The position numbers were made by a program, and so were the translations under genes. DNA of 64,000 bases from Erythrocercus mccallii (Eukaryota; Chordata; Aves; Passeriformes; Dicruridae). Location of the stretch: NCBI GenBank assembly GCA_013397435.1, contig VZRG01001937.1, forward strand, positions 62,001-126,000, read 5' to 3'. Position 1 is the first letter of the stretch. Each line of letters starts with the position of its first letter. The notes under the pieces were generated by a model, which was given only the letters and a program-made list of their open reading frames with translations, ran no database searches and had not been told where the DNA came from. This document shows positions 27,401 to 40,075 of the stretch, one piece after another.

Positions 27401-28989
27401 ATGAAAGTCCCAGTGTATTAGATGGTTTTCTGTAGGTTGTGAAGATGGAGATGAAAAATGGGAAGCTAATTTCAGCCTGGCTAGCACAGCACAATATTAC
27501 TCATTTGGCCTATAACTGAAACATTCTATATTTCCTGAAACATATGCAGCCTCCTGCTGTGGAAATGGGTTTATTTGCTGCTGCTGCTGGTGGTTGATAT
27601 CATTATGCTTTATTTTGCTAATCTTCAGAATAGCAGTTAACTGTATGTAGTGCACAGTTTTTATGGTTCATGTTCAGTACAGCTCAAGCTATGTGTCAGA
27701 ACAGAAAGAAAAGACCCAATTTAGTTTCAAAGACTTCAGTCTTGGCGATATGTTACATTTCAAGGATTTTTTAAATAAATTCATATCTAATATACCTTGT
27801 GGTTTAGTCATCCTTGGTCTGCAGTCAGTTAGCTTTCAGGGCTACTGATTATAAATTTGAATAAAACAGATAATAGTTATCATGGTAAAAGAACAATAAG
27901 CCCTTTGTATTAGAGACATGTTTTGCTTTCTTCTTATTGTTACAGTTTCTATATTTGTTCTGTCTTGGTCAGAATATCTGACAAATAATAATAATAAACA
28001 AATCAGTAGCTACAGTTCAGATTTTCAAAAACGACCTAGAAGAAAATGCTTCCATCTGCTTGCAAAGAACTGGCTAAAAACTTTAGGAAAAAACCCAAGC
28101 TCCCTTCATGTATGCAAGAAATACTAAAAGTAATAAACTATGAAGTAGCTATATTTTAAAATTAATGGAGATTCTTAAAAACAGTGCAAGAATTCTTTTC
28201 TTTTGAAGAAAATCCATTATCTCTCTGCTTGAGGTATGTCCATTTTTCTTTCAGATCAATCACAGCAACTAGGGAAAGCACGTTTGAAATCTTCAGTGAG
28301 CACTGAAGATCTCATTTGGTGCTGTTCAATTTCTTTCACCATAATCATTTAATTAGTACTAAAATATCTTCTGAATAGAAGTTTTTACATCAATTAAACA
28401 CTGTAGGTTATTAAGGATGTGCAAAATCCTTTAAACATGCACAAAAATGTTGGATATTAATTAAATAAAATATCTTAGCCTAATAACATCTGTGACCCAT
28501 TATTTTCCCTGTTCTTCTTTCTGATGAATAAAATAATATTGCTACACAAAGTATTTTTCCTTTTATGCATCTTAATTATTGTATTTCTTACATTTATACG
28601 TAGAAAGGATATGAAAAAACAATTTTCTATGTTATTCTTTCCCAAAACTACTGGAATTTGCTTATTTTCCATGTTATTACTGGGAGGTTCCTGAAGAGGC
28701 ACTAAAGCACACTAAACACCCCATGCTTCAGTTTAAGCCCACAGTTTGTCCTGCTTGCCATGAACTTGCAAAGTTGGTTGTTTGTGTTCTCCTTGCAGCA
28801 GGCAGCACAATACAGATGCCAAGAATGTTGACCACATTCCCTCCACCTTCTCTTCTCCAGACTAACCAAATGCACTTCTCTCCAACCCTTTCCTTGGAGA
28901 ATATTTATTTGTCCTCTGAAAACTTTCATTCTTTTCCTCTAGGCTAAGCAGCACATTTTTATTGATGATGGTATTCCACACTGAATATG
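21434..28989. other. AT-rich non-coding DNA, no gene or repeat recognised
   Basis: Open frames are at most about 90 codons and overlap on opposite strands without domain content. Short poly-purine runs occur near 27128-27164. No LINE tail, LTR end pair or tandem array was recognised in these 7.5 kb. Confidence 0.7.
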
Positions 28990-28994
28990 ATACT
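28990..28994. repeat. Target-site duplication, left copy (ATACT)
   Basis: ATACT directly precedes the TG at 28995 and is repeated exactly at 29432-29436 after the terminal CA. A 5-bp duplication is typical of ERVL-class elements. Confidence 0.8.
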
Positions 28995-29431
28995 TGTGAT
29001 TTAGGAATGTTATCCCCCAATACAGTATTCCCCCTAAGAAAACCCAAAATACAAGAGGCACCCCTGCTTCTTATGGTGGGAGATATAAAAGGCAAAGACC
29101 ACAGACTGAGATAAGAACACTACTGGAAACAGCAATGAGATAAGAAAATAAAAACAGCAACAACACAAATAACAAAAATATACAAAGACAGGGCAATTTA
29201 CATGCAAAAATGCCCACTAACCCCGGGACAATGAAAAAAAATGACAGACAGACAGTCCACCTACCACACTTTGCCCACAACCCCCTAAGGCACACTACTT
29301 CCCAGAAGCAAGAGTCCCAGTGAGGATATAGGTGGTATTAATTAACAACCTAGACACACCCAGAGCTCCAGGCTTCACCCCCTTATGGGTAATGTGAAAA
29401 GATTAGCTCTGTCCTGGCCAAAACCAAGACA
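28995..29431 (-). mobile_element. Solo LTR, ERVL-type (437 bp, 5-bp TSD), probably minus strand
   Basis: The block begins TGTGATTTAGG and ends CCAAGACA on the plus strand and is bracketed by ATACT copies. Read on the minus strand it starts TGTCTTGGTTTTGGCCAGGA, which resembles the 5' end typical of avian ERVL LTRs (from memory) and is similar to the start of the LTR at 59691. This sets the orientation. Against it, a clean TATAAAAGG (29084-29092) reads on the plus strand, and I see no good poly(A) signal on the minus strand, so orientation is less certain than the ends. No internal viral sequence adjoins, hence a solo LTR. Short open frames across it (28862-29295, minus) have no meaning. Confidence 0.82.
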
Positions 29432-29436
29432 ATACT
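29432..29436. repeat. Target-site duplication, right copy (ATACT)
   Basis: Exact copy of 28990-28994 after the CA end of the solo LTR. Confidence 0.8.
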
Positions 29437-32400
29437 TCAGTGAGGTGTATTTTCAATATTCAATGCACTCATAAGCAGTGAGATAAATTAAGTCTGTTTT
29501 GGAGGTCATTCTTTCTACGTCTATTCATGTTGGTCACCATTTCACAGGGCATGACATTGCAGCCTTGTGGTCCCCAGAAGTTTCTTTTCTAAATGTTATG
29601 TACACTTTTGAATATTCCTGCTCAACTATAGTACTTCCTATGGGTCTACTCAGAATTTCATCTTTTTTATCTATTCCATTCCTCAAAGTTAACAGGCCTA
29701 TTTTGAATGTAGTTTAAATTCTTCAACATACTGGCTGTCCCTCCCAGTATGGTATCAGCAGCAAACTTAATGAGTAAACTCACTGCTCTATCATTCAATT
29801 ATTTCATGAGAATATTTAATTGAAACTATAGAACTGACTAATGAAAAATTCTTTCTCATACACTCTTCTATCTTAACAGTGAACTATTGATAATTTTAGT
29901 CTTTGAGCATTTTGTATGTTCTATTATCAGTTAGACTGACATCGCATTACTAGTTTATGAGAATTTCATGAGACAGAATGTTTTTCTGTCCATATAACCT
30001 GCCATCCTGCTGTGGAAGGAAATTAGATTAGCTAGATGTGATTTGTTGCTGGCAAATCTGCATTGGCTGATGTGGATTTCCTTATTGCTTTGCAAGTGCT
30101 GATGGTATGATGACCTGTCCAGCTGTATAGAAAGGACTTGTACTTAACTCATCTTTTACATCATATAAGGTAAGCTGGCTCTCACTGAAGTGACTGGTCC
30201 TGCTGTTATTGCAAAACACTGGTGCTTAGGGGATAGAGTAGTTGTTAGGGAACTGCTCTTAATAAGTGATATGGATATAACTAGATAGTTTTTAATTTTG
30301 CCAAACACAGAAACTCTGTGAGTCAACATGAATTTTAAAATTAAAACCTCTGTTGTTAACAATTAATACAATGTCTGCAGTTTCTTGTTGAAATTTAGGC
30401 CCATCTTGAGTGAGATGACAAAAAGACACTTTTCTTTTTGAGTAGATAGATTAAAAGGTGGTCATGGAAAATCTGTAATCACCATGAATCTAATTAGAGT
30501 CCATTATGACAGACCAATCAGCAGAACAAAGCTCCAGTGAAATACAATATGAACATTAACTGAAACACTTATAAGCAGCAGGCCATCAATGTCTCAATCT
30601 TCTTATGGAAATATCTGCTTCATTAAGTTTATTGCTTTTTTTTTCAGGTCTGTATTGGACAGTTTCTGTAATTTTGCAACACAACCACGTAAATGATGGC
30701 CTACAGCAGAGTTCTCTGCACTCAGGTCCCAGGTTCTAGATAAGCAGCTTCTGTTCTAGACCATGAGTAGAGTTTCAAAAGGTGCCCTACAACCTAAACA
30801 ATTCTGTGAATCGGGAGCATGGTCTTGTTCATACTGAGGGGAAAGAAATTGTAATAGAGATAGGACCAAATAATGACCAGATAATTACCAAATCAACCGT
30901 TGAATTCACTGATTTAATTCTGTGGCTTCTAAATAGCTACTTATGTCTATTATTATGTAGCCTAAAATCATCATAAAAAATATGTCTCACATTTCTGTAG
31001 ATTGAGTTGTGATGGAAGTGATGGAAGTGATGGAAGATAACATTATCTCTTCTTCTGTCCATTTTCCCAAATTCTTTGTTTCTGCACATTTTTTAAATTT
31101 ATTTTTAAGAAAAGCAGTGATAGTAGCCTGTGTGCTTGCAGTGGTTTCAAGACCTGCAGAGGTTTGTGTTTCAGAGCTGCACAGACATTATGCATGACTA
31201 AGAGAGTGATGGCTTTAGACACACACCTCTTCAATCTGGCTTAGGAAGACTTTGTGCTCAATCTCTTGGCACATTTAGGTCTCTGAGTAAATATATTTAA
31301 GTTGTCTGTGAGTACAGCATATTTTCTGCTGGATGGCATGTCAAAGTATGTGCATGTGTTTGGAAAGATTGTATGATTTTGTAGAGGATGCTCAAAAAAA
31401 AGAGCCATAGCAACACAGCTGGCATTTCTTTATTGTGAATTTAGGATGCTGAAGTGATAGAGTCCTTTCAGTGTGGTTGTGCTCTTATTTTCTGCTCTGG
31501 GTGAAGTTCTTGCTGCTGAAAGAATATAATTCTAAACAAAATCTCTACACCATTTTTCAACCTGAACAAGGATTGATCGATTTCTGCTGTTGCTAGTTGT
31601 TGGGACAAAAGATACAGTAATTTTTGACTTGCTGGACCAGTTTAATATAGTCCATAGGATCAGATGGCTTCTATTCCAGGTCTCAGATTCTAAGTGCAAT
31701 TTCAAATTCAGTTAAAAGAAAGCTTTCTGAAAGTAACAGGTCTGAGGCATCATAGTTCTGTGTTTCTTACCTTACTCTGGAGCTTGGGCAATTGAAATAG
31801 TTTTGAATTTTCTTCATCAGGGGAATATTGTGGCTGAGTAAATCTTCTCTAACACAAGTGAAAGCACTGAAAAGAAGGCTTTTATTTTTAAAGCAGCAGT
31901 AACTAAGTGCTTTAAAATTCAGACCACTTAAAGACAAACTACCAAATCTCCTGGACTCTCCTTCTTTCTTCTTCCTTCCCCTCTCCTCTTTCTTATTCAT
32001 CATCACTCCCAAACAAGATAAAAGTTTAAATCCTCTGTCAAAATGTTTCTGTCAATTTCTCTACTAGTTTCTAAATCATGTAATTTTTACTCAGAATGAG
32101 TCCTTTGCTTCATGCCATCTGAACTTCAGAATATTTTGCCTCAATTAAAGCAAAAAATGCCAACATGTTTTCAAAATGTGGTCCTATTCCTCTGCTTTCA
32201 ATCAGAACTTTTACTCATGCCTATGAAGTTAAAGCTAAATCATTGGCTTTGAGAAATACACTTTTATGGATATTGTGCTGTGTTCAGTATTTGGGAATAA
32301 GGCATAACTGGAGTTACACTGGGGAGAGGAGCCTGACCTACAGCATTAATTACTTGAGGAATAAAAATACCAGCAAATTTTGAGTGACATTATATGATGC

Positions 32401-32855
32401 TTCAACAAAGAAAATGGTTTTTATTGAATGCAGCCTACACTGACATCAACATCTGCTTTTGTGCCTAGAATTTTTAAACAGGGCTATTGTGTATTCTGAT
32501 ATTTTTTCCTAAGAAAAGCATTATGTAAATGTTTTGTATAAGCCTTTTCAGCCTGAATTTCTATTGTACAAGGAATGACTCACAAGTCTTCATTTCAGAG
32601 CCAATTCTGCTTTTAAGTTTTGACTTTGGCTAAAATCCAGGACAAGCAACAAAGAAAGAACAACCATAACTCCTTGAGAATAAGGTACAAATAAATAATA
32701 TTAGGGAAACAGATAATGAAAAATTGGAGCGTTTTATTTCTAGTTATTAATGGCTTTCAGTGCAGATATCTCTGCCTAGTATCTTCTAATGCTATGTTGG
32801 CACTTTTTGTTCACACATGTTGGTCTCTTAGGGTTACAGAGCAAAACACCTGTTG
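29437..32855. other. AT-rich non-coding DNA, no gene seen
   Basis: No coding evidence. It contains a small exact 9-bp tandem repeat (31012-31038, listed separately) and a 39-nt pyrimidine tract at 31956-31994. Confidence 0.7.
31012..31038 (+). repeat. 9-bp tandem repeat, three units
   Basis: Three consecutive copies of GATGGAAGT, the last diverging at its end (GATGGAAGA). It creates an in-frame Met-Glu-Val repeat in a short spurious frame. Confidence 0.75.
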
Positions 32856-32988
32856 ACTTGAGCAATCTCTAGGGGTAGTAGGGGTAGTCTAGGGGTAAGT
32901 GCCCCAGTCCATGGCAGGCTGGTTGGAACTGGTGATCTTTAAGGTCCCTTCCAACGCAAACTATGTTCTATGTTCTATGATTCTATGA
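32856..32988 (+). mobile_element. CR1 LINE 3'-tail fragment
   Basis: The block runs from a GACTTGAGCAATCTCTAG-like CR1 sequence through CATGGCAGGCTGGTTGGAAC and GATCTTTAAGGTCCCTTCCA to the terminal octamer-type tail TTCTATGATTCTATGAA. This is the standard order at the 3' end of one major avian CR1 group. Only about 130 bp remain, so the copy is severely 5'-truncated, as is usual for CR1. A local expansion of an AGGGGTAGT unit (32871-32897) interrupts the expected sequence. Confidence 0.93.
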
Positions 32989-35900
32989 AACAGTGGATCA
33001 TGCCTTTGTAATAGGGACAGTTTTTTACTGCTTATTATGAGCATTATATCAAGTTGAGACGTCATAAAAGTTTTGTGCTCACCAAGTCCTTTCTAAGACA
33101 GGTCCACCAGTTTGCTTCCAAAAGCACTAAAGTGTTCTCCTATTGAAAATCTTGAAAATCTTGGTTGTGATCAAATGCCTCAAAACTGTGGAGACCAGAG
33201 TAGGATATGTGATGTTGAGTATAATGGCATTTGGCAGCATGTCTTATCAACTTTTTACCAAATTTTGTGTACGAATGCCTACACTGAAATGTCGCTGCTT
33301 CTTTCTTCTTTCTGTCTGTGCTTTTTTAGTAGGTTTTTTTTATTGTTACTTTTTCTTTCCTGGCTACTTTACTTTGCCACTAAAACTTACAAGAGAATAG
33401 GGTGAAGGAGGTTGGCTACTAGCTTGAGATTTATGTGTTTGGGTTCAGTTTGGTTGCTATCATTATGTGATTTTTGTACAGATTCTAGTCACTTAGAAAA
33501 GTTCTTCTTCATAGTTTTGTTTTTACATATTATGCTAATCAGAAATTGTGCTTCTCTGATTCCACTTCTTCATTCCTCAAATCACCATATTAAAGTAAGT
33601 TTTATTCTATCTCTTCCCTTTTTTTTTTCCCCATAAGCACATCACAGTATTGCAGTAAAATATTCCTAAGGACAGATTTGTGCTATTTTGGATAGACTTT
33701 TTATATATTAGATGTCACCATTCCAACATCATTTTCTCCCAATGTATCTGACTTTCACATGATTTTAAAACCATATCACACTGCTTTTCACTTTTTTTGA
33801 GAAGCTACTTGATACATTTGAGTCTTAGATTTTTACAAGGCTCTTCTGAATGAGACGGTCTCATATCAGTGACATTTATTTTTGGTAGTATGATTCTGTT
33901 GGTTTTAATAATTAATTTTATTTCGGAATGTTATTTTTATAGAACTGCCACTTTTTCTCCAGTTTAAAAGCATAAATATTTGCTAACATATTAAATACAA
34001 AGTTCATCCTATTTCAGAATAACCTTCATGAGAGGAATTATAAAGACAATATCCTGCTGTTATATATTTCATCAGTTTTAAAAAATGAACATGACCAACT
34101 ATAAGTTTACACTTAACAAAATACTGTAGATCTTCTAAGCTTTATTGTAATGTACTGGTTTCTTCTGATGCTTCTATCATACAGTTCTTTTTTCACCTAC
34201 TTATGATGTCAATAATTTAAGCAAGAGTGGCCAGTTCTCAGCTGTGCATGACTAGACCCGAGATGGAAGGTACAGGAACCCAGTGTCAACCACACTACAC
34301 CATAATACCTAAGCATTGACTGTAATATGAAACAAAATGGAAAAGGATTTCTACAAATATTTGGATTTATAATATCAAGAATAACTTATAGTGAAGGTGT
34401 CAGTCACCACTGGATATTTTAGACAGACTGAGACCATCTTTCCTAATTTGCAAGGAAAAATGTGCTATATGTTGGATTATGTGCTCAGCTTGCACATCTT
34501 TTTCCATGTAAATGACTTAACCTTTTAGCCATCTGGAAGCTGGAAGTAGCAGTATTCAAATTTATATCTGTAAGTGAATTGCAGATGTAAATTTTTCAAA
34601 GTATTACTAAAAATGCAAGTCTCACCTTATTTACCTCTTTATTTGCACATGTTCCACTACAGAACAACATGAGTTAGGCTTGTGCTGTCAGTGCTTGAGA
34701 ATTTTCTGCTGGCCACCAACTCATTAAAACAAACAGTAACAAATAATCATCATGACCCTTAGTCAGAGGGACCTTTTAGTATAGAAAAATCTCTCTTTTA
34801 TTTGGCTTATCACTTTTGCACAACTTCTAGTTCATCAGAAGTCATTCACTAGTACCCTAGCCACTGTGAGAGCTCCATTAAATTTTGCCTGTGACTTTCT
34901 GTGCCTAAGAAAACTCTATGTGAAACACTACTGGCATCAGAAAACCTATCACATTCATATAATGCCTGGTCAGTGATTTTCTCTGGACTGTTATCTCTAC
35001 TTTACCCAGCTTTGCTGCTGCTCATATTCTCTTCCCATTTATCCCATGAATACCCCCAAACTGATGGCTTTTCAAGCCTGAATCTTGCCCTGAGGACTAA
35101 ATTCTTGCCATATGAGTGACATGGTCATTCTATAGGATAAAAGGGGAAAAAGCAACATGTATCCTTTAGTGACAGGGTGACTATGGAAAATGTCACAGTA
35201 TACAGCAGTGGAAACAAGCCCTATTGTCTTCTTTATTTCAATATGGATGTATGGAATTGTCATCACTGTATGATAATTCTGGAATTTATTCCAATTGATT
35301 CTGTATAACTAGAATAATGTCTCATTATGTTGTATAATACAAGAAAAATAACATGAAGTACAGTAGTGCTTCAGTCAGTCGTGTCTGATGTGATAAGGGT
35401 TCTCCTATAAGAGGATTTGTCCCATTGTTTTCTCCAGTGTCTGGCTTTTTTTGTGTTTTATTTATTACTATTTAGTTATGACAGTAACACAGATGTTGCT
35501 TTTCAAATTCATTATCGCTGTTGTTTCTCAACATTTCCCAAATGAAACCATAGTGAGACAGACCACCATGCTTCCATTTCCTTGATAATCACTTTCTCCA
35601 AGGAAACTGATAGGTTTCAAATTTATGTTGATAATGAAGGTACTATTTGTATACAGCTAGACTGGTGAGTTGGGTTTTTCTCTCTCTCTCTTTTTTTTTC
35701 CCCTTTTTATGATTTTTTCTTCTTTTTTACTTTTTCCCCCTTTTTCCAGCACAACAGCCTTCATGCTTTCCAGGTCACTGAAAATGGGACAGAATGCTCT
35801 GAGCTATGTGCTCTACTGAGTGGAACTGTTTTGTTCATATGCACTGATGCTCCCTTTGTAAAGAAATAAAAAAAGCAAGCAGGAGAATGCAGAAGTGAAT

Positions 35901-38900
35901 GCTTTTGATTCTGTGCTCTAAGTTTAAGAAAACAAACAAATTAGAGACTTCTTTTGTATTTGGAATATTTCACATATTTGGTCAGATACATTTTGCTATG
36001 GCACTTGATATTTTGTATGGCACTACAAGGTTAATGTTTATATGAAACTGTTCTATTTCTGCAATGACACTTTAATGCAGTAGTATTTTTCAAAGAAAAC
36101 ATTTGTTTATAGATTTTTTTTTCTCTGCATAAACAGTTTTCCCCCCTTGCATTACCTAATATTTAAAATATTTTAAAAATGTTTTATAAAAAACAAGTAA
36201 CAGCATCAAAATAGTCAGAATAATTGCAAAATCAGTTTTATTTTAAAGGATTTATGCTGTGAACAGAAATATAATATATGCTGGTTAGCCTGATGAAACA
36301 CAGAAAAAAAAGCTGAGATGAGGGAAATCTTTGCCACAAAGACATTTTCAATAAATATGAAAAAGGGAGGTATCTTGCTGCAAAAAGAATGGAGGTAGAG
36401 AGCTCACCCTTTCTTGAGTGTAACCTATTAGTTTTTCCTGTCTGCTATTTTTAAGTACCCTAAGACTGATGGGTCCTAGTACAGAAGACAGATGTAAAAA
36501 GCAAAGATTCAAATTTTTCAATACAGTGCAATTTTAGTAGTATTAGATAAGAGGAGATGGGAAGGGAACATACTTTGAAATGTGGCTAGGTAATCATGAC
36601 AGTAGAAAATATTTTCTAAATATGTTTTGGGTGATAAAATACAGCAGATGGAAGCTTCCTTCCTATCTGTAAAATAACAAATCATTACAGACATCTAGAT
36701 TTCATCTCTAAAAGACTGAAATTTCAGTGATGAGACTTCCTTTTCCTGTGACATCACAATTTTTACATCTATGGTAAAAATGTTAGAATAGTCTTGCAGA
36801 TTTTTTTCTCTTAATGTGATTATATTTTCATAATTTCAGTAGACAAATTGGTATTGAATATGCATCGGAATCATCCATACAATGCCTGAAAAAAACTTTC
36901 ACTAACATGAAATCAGCACATATAAATATATGTCTATATATTTATGTACACACAGAGACAAAATTTGAGATTGTTCTAGATCTAGGGTAGTTAAATTGTT
37001 CAAAGTGAGTGATAATTTCGAATGCCTTTATTTATCGGTCCCAGTCTTGAACCATCTGGTTGGGACAATCTTCATAAGGCAAATGTAGGTCATTTTCCCT
37101 AGATTTTAATTTTTAATCTGAGTACTCAAAAATAAGCCACTGCATAGACTTGATTTTTTTGGTTTGTTGGATTTTTTTATTTTCAAATATAGGCCAATGG
37201 TTCATAACATCCTGGATGTGTTACTTGTTTTCTTTCCTTTTCTTTCCAATATGCTGATGAAAAGAGATAAACAGATAAGCTGATTCCACTTCAGAAAAAT
37301 TCATTTATGCAGATTTTTGCTAGAATTAAAGAAAACAACCCCAATATGTGTCCTGTGACACAGAAGGAGGCATAAACCCAGGCTTACACTATACCAAAGC
37401 CTTTGACTCAATCCAGACAAGTTTGTTTTCATGGGTCCATTTTTGGGAAGGAACTGGTTGCAAGTATTTCACTCATTTTAAGTACTTTAGTGGAGCAGTT
37501 ATTGAGTGTTTAGCACTTTGCAGTATTTAGATTTATGTACTGCTCATCACCTCCCTGGTTCCCTCAGCTTTGAAGCATGCTGTCTTTTGCAACTCAGAGG
37601 CAGACTGCCACCTTCTGAAGCATTAACACCACTGCCCCTAGCATTTGGGGGTGGGTTTTGTGAAGCTTTCAAGGGTCTATAAATCAGGCCCTGAGGCTCT
37701 TAAGTATAAGAAATAAGACCACATCTTGGGCTCCGGTAATGTCTCTAATATGCTCCAAAACTACATATTCCCAAATAAACATAAGCATGTGTGCAGCATG
37801 TCAACAGAACTTTGTCAAGTCAGAACACTGAAATGTAGCAAAGCAAATAAGTAATCAAATGTTATTAATTATCCCAGACTATTTTCTACAGAGCATATCC
37901 TTTCTCATCTGCTGGGAATCTTTGCCATTTAATCAGAGATTTAGGACAAACTGCCTCAGGTTTTAATTCTAGGCACGCTTCAGTTTCTAAAATTCTCCCC
38001 AGGCACAATCTCTTTGATTCACTACAAAATGAAGTTTGACATATCTTATTATGAAGAAATACTTCATTTGAAAATGTACAGAGTAGCTCTAGGAAAACAA
38101 CAGCAAACTGAGAAAACCTTGCCAACAGTGCAGCCTTTCTCCAAATGCAAAAGAATACAAAACTAAAATAATATTTCTCATTAACAATGAAGTTTTAAAA
38201 TAGCTGTGAGTGGAATGTGAAGGTAGCCTAGCTATAAAACTGTTAGGCAGAAAATGTTAAGAATTTATGAATTGGTGCGCTGTCCTGACAGCACTTACAG
38301 AGAATTCAATGGTCTGACACATTCTTAGTAACCCTGTCACCTCTCTTTGTTGCTCTGGGAGAAACACAGGCGGAGTATTTATTCAGCAGGTCTTGTGGTA
38401 CCCGCTCCTCTGAGTCAGTGTTGAAGACATTTTGCAAGTAACTGCATCCCAGGCTGCACAAAACCAGTCTGTCAAAATCTCATATCCATTTTTTCCTTCT
38501 CAGTGGAATGCTATAATTTTTGTGAAATCAGTGCTTTAATGTCCATTGACAAAAGGCTTGCATTTATTTCTGCAGCTTTTCCTCTCCACATCCTCTTCTG
38601 TTCATTCTTCTCCTCTTTCACTGACATCTGTAATGACATCTTATATTCAGATATGGCTCATATTGCACACCCTATAAATCAGATGTTGATTCATATTGTG
38701 AAGTGTTTCACATTTTCTTAGAATTCCTTGGGATGTCGTAGCCTTTTCCTCTCAAAGAAAACTTCCTGTTAGGTTCAATAGGTTAGATTCAACCCTGTTA
38801 GGTTGATACTTTTTCACTGAATGTGCTGAGGGGAGGGAATGAAGAAAATTATACTCTTTATTGATATATATATTTTTTGGTTAAAAATATCAAAATGTCA

Positions 38901-40043
38901 ACCCTTTTGAGTGGAAAGGTCATTAATGGAGAATGCAGGAGTGCATGGGATACTGGACTAAACTTTCATGGATTTCTCATCATCTCCAGTACCACTCTGA
39001 ACTCCATGAAGCTTACTCATGTTTGGGAGACATCTCAGTAATAACTAGCTGGAAGGAGAGAGACTGGCAGCCTCATCACCTCGATCTGCTTCTGTGAAAT
39101 CTCCATGAGTACTTAAGAGAGAAATACATGGATCCTGTCACAACAAATGGGTAATTTCCATCTTCAGCTTTTTTCCATATAAAAAAAGAATTTTCCTCTT
39201 CATTTTATGCCAAAACAACCCCGTAGTTTGCAAGTCTCACCACTTCACTGTGGCCCATGACTGACAGACACATTGAGATAAATGGCTTCAACAGCCAGAC
39301 AAGAAAAGACTTGGGAGCTGTATGAGCAGCCCATCTGACCAGGTGCTGTATTTCCACAACAAAGAGGGCATAAAAGGGAGTCAGCACCAGAAATAGATAC
39401 ATTTTCCAGAAACTTTTTCCCTTGTCATCCTTTTGTTTTCATTGGGAACACTTTTTGTTTTTCAAGTAAGAAAGATAATCCAATTATAAGAATAGTCCCA
39501 AAATTTCTCTTCCTCACACAAAAGACTCTTTAAATTATTCTTGATGCCATCCAAAATATTGTCCTATGGTAGGAGGGAGTTTTCTGCTCTTCTGAATGAG
39601 CATTTTTTAAAATGCAAATTTTACTTGACTGAATACTTAGGAAGGAGACAGTAGCTTCCTTGCAATATTCCTTCCACTGGCTCATAAGGAGGGGGTTGAG
39701 ATGCATTTCCCTGTGCAGGCCCAGGTGTTTCATTGTGTGGTTAGGGAGAGTGACTTCCTCAAAAGGGGGTGTCTCTTCATGAGAGGTCAATTAATGCAAA
39801 ACCAGCACAGGGGGAGTGGAAGGCAAGGAAGCAGTGCTGCTCCTCTCAGTGTCTGTGCACAGCTGGGAAAACCAGGTGACTGCACGATGTCACCAGCAGC
39901 CTGACTGCACCCCACTGATTCGCCAGTGCTCCATTTGGGTGGTACTCCAATAATCAACTTACCTGCTAATTGCAGAGAAACATGTTGCATGTTCTTCCAG
40001 TTCCAGCACAAATATCAAAAATTCAATATTATATTAACATTAT
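32989..40043. other. AT-rich non-coding DNA, no gene seen
   Basis: Open frames up to 97 codons (33112-33405, with a hydrophobic C-terminal half) show no domain, and hydrophobic runs are expected from T-rich DNA. The long interrupted pyrimidine tract at 35675-35749 is listed separately. Confidence 0.7.
35675..35749 (+). other. Long interrupted pyrimidine tract ending in CAG
   Basis: About 70 bases of almost only T and C, with an ATGA interruption and a single later A, end at TTTTTCCAG (AG at 35748-35749). It has the shape of a very strong polypyrimidine tract and 3' splice acceptor. No coding frame or conserved exon is evident downstream, so it is more likely a low-complexity tract or a cryptic acceptor. 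Confidence 0.5.
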
Positions 40044-40075
40044 ATTAACATTAACATTAACATTAACATTAACAT
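40044..40075 (+). repeat. (ATTAAC)n microsatellite, 5 units
   Basis: Five exact ATTAAC hexamers at 40044-40073 are followed by a partial unit, with a single ATATTAACAT copy just upstream. Confidence 0.9.
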
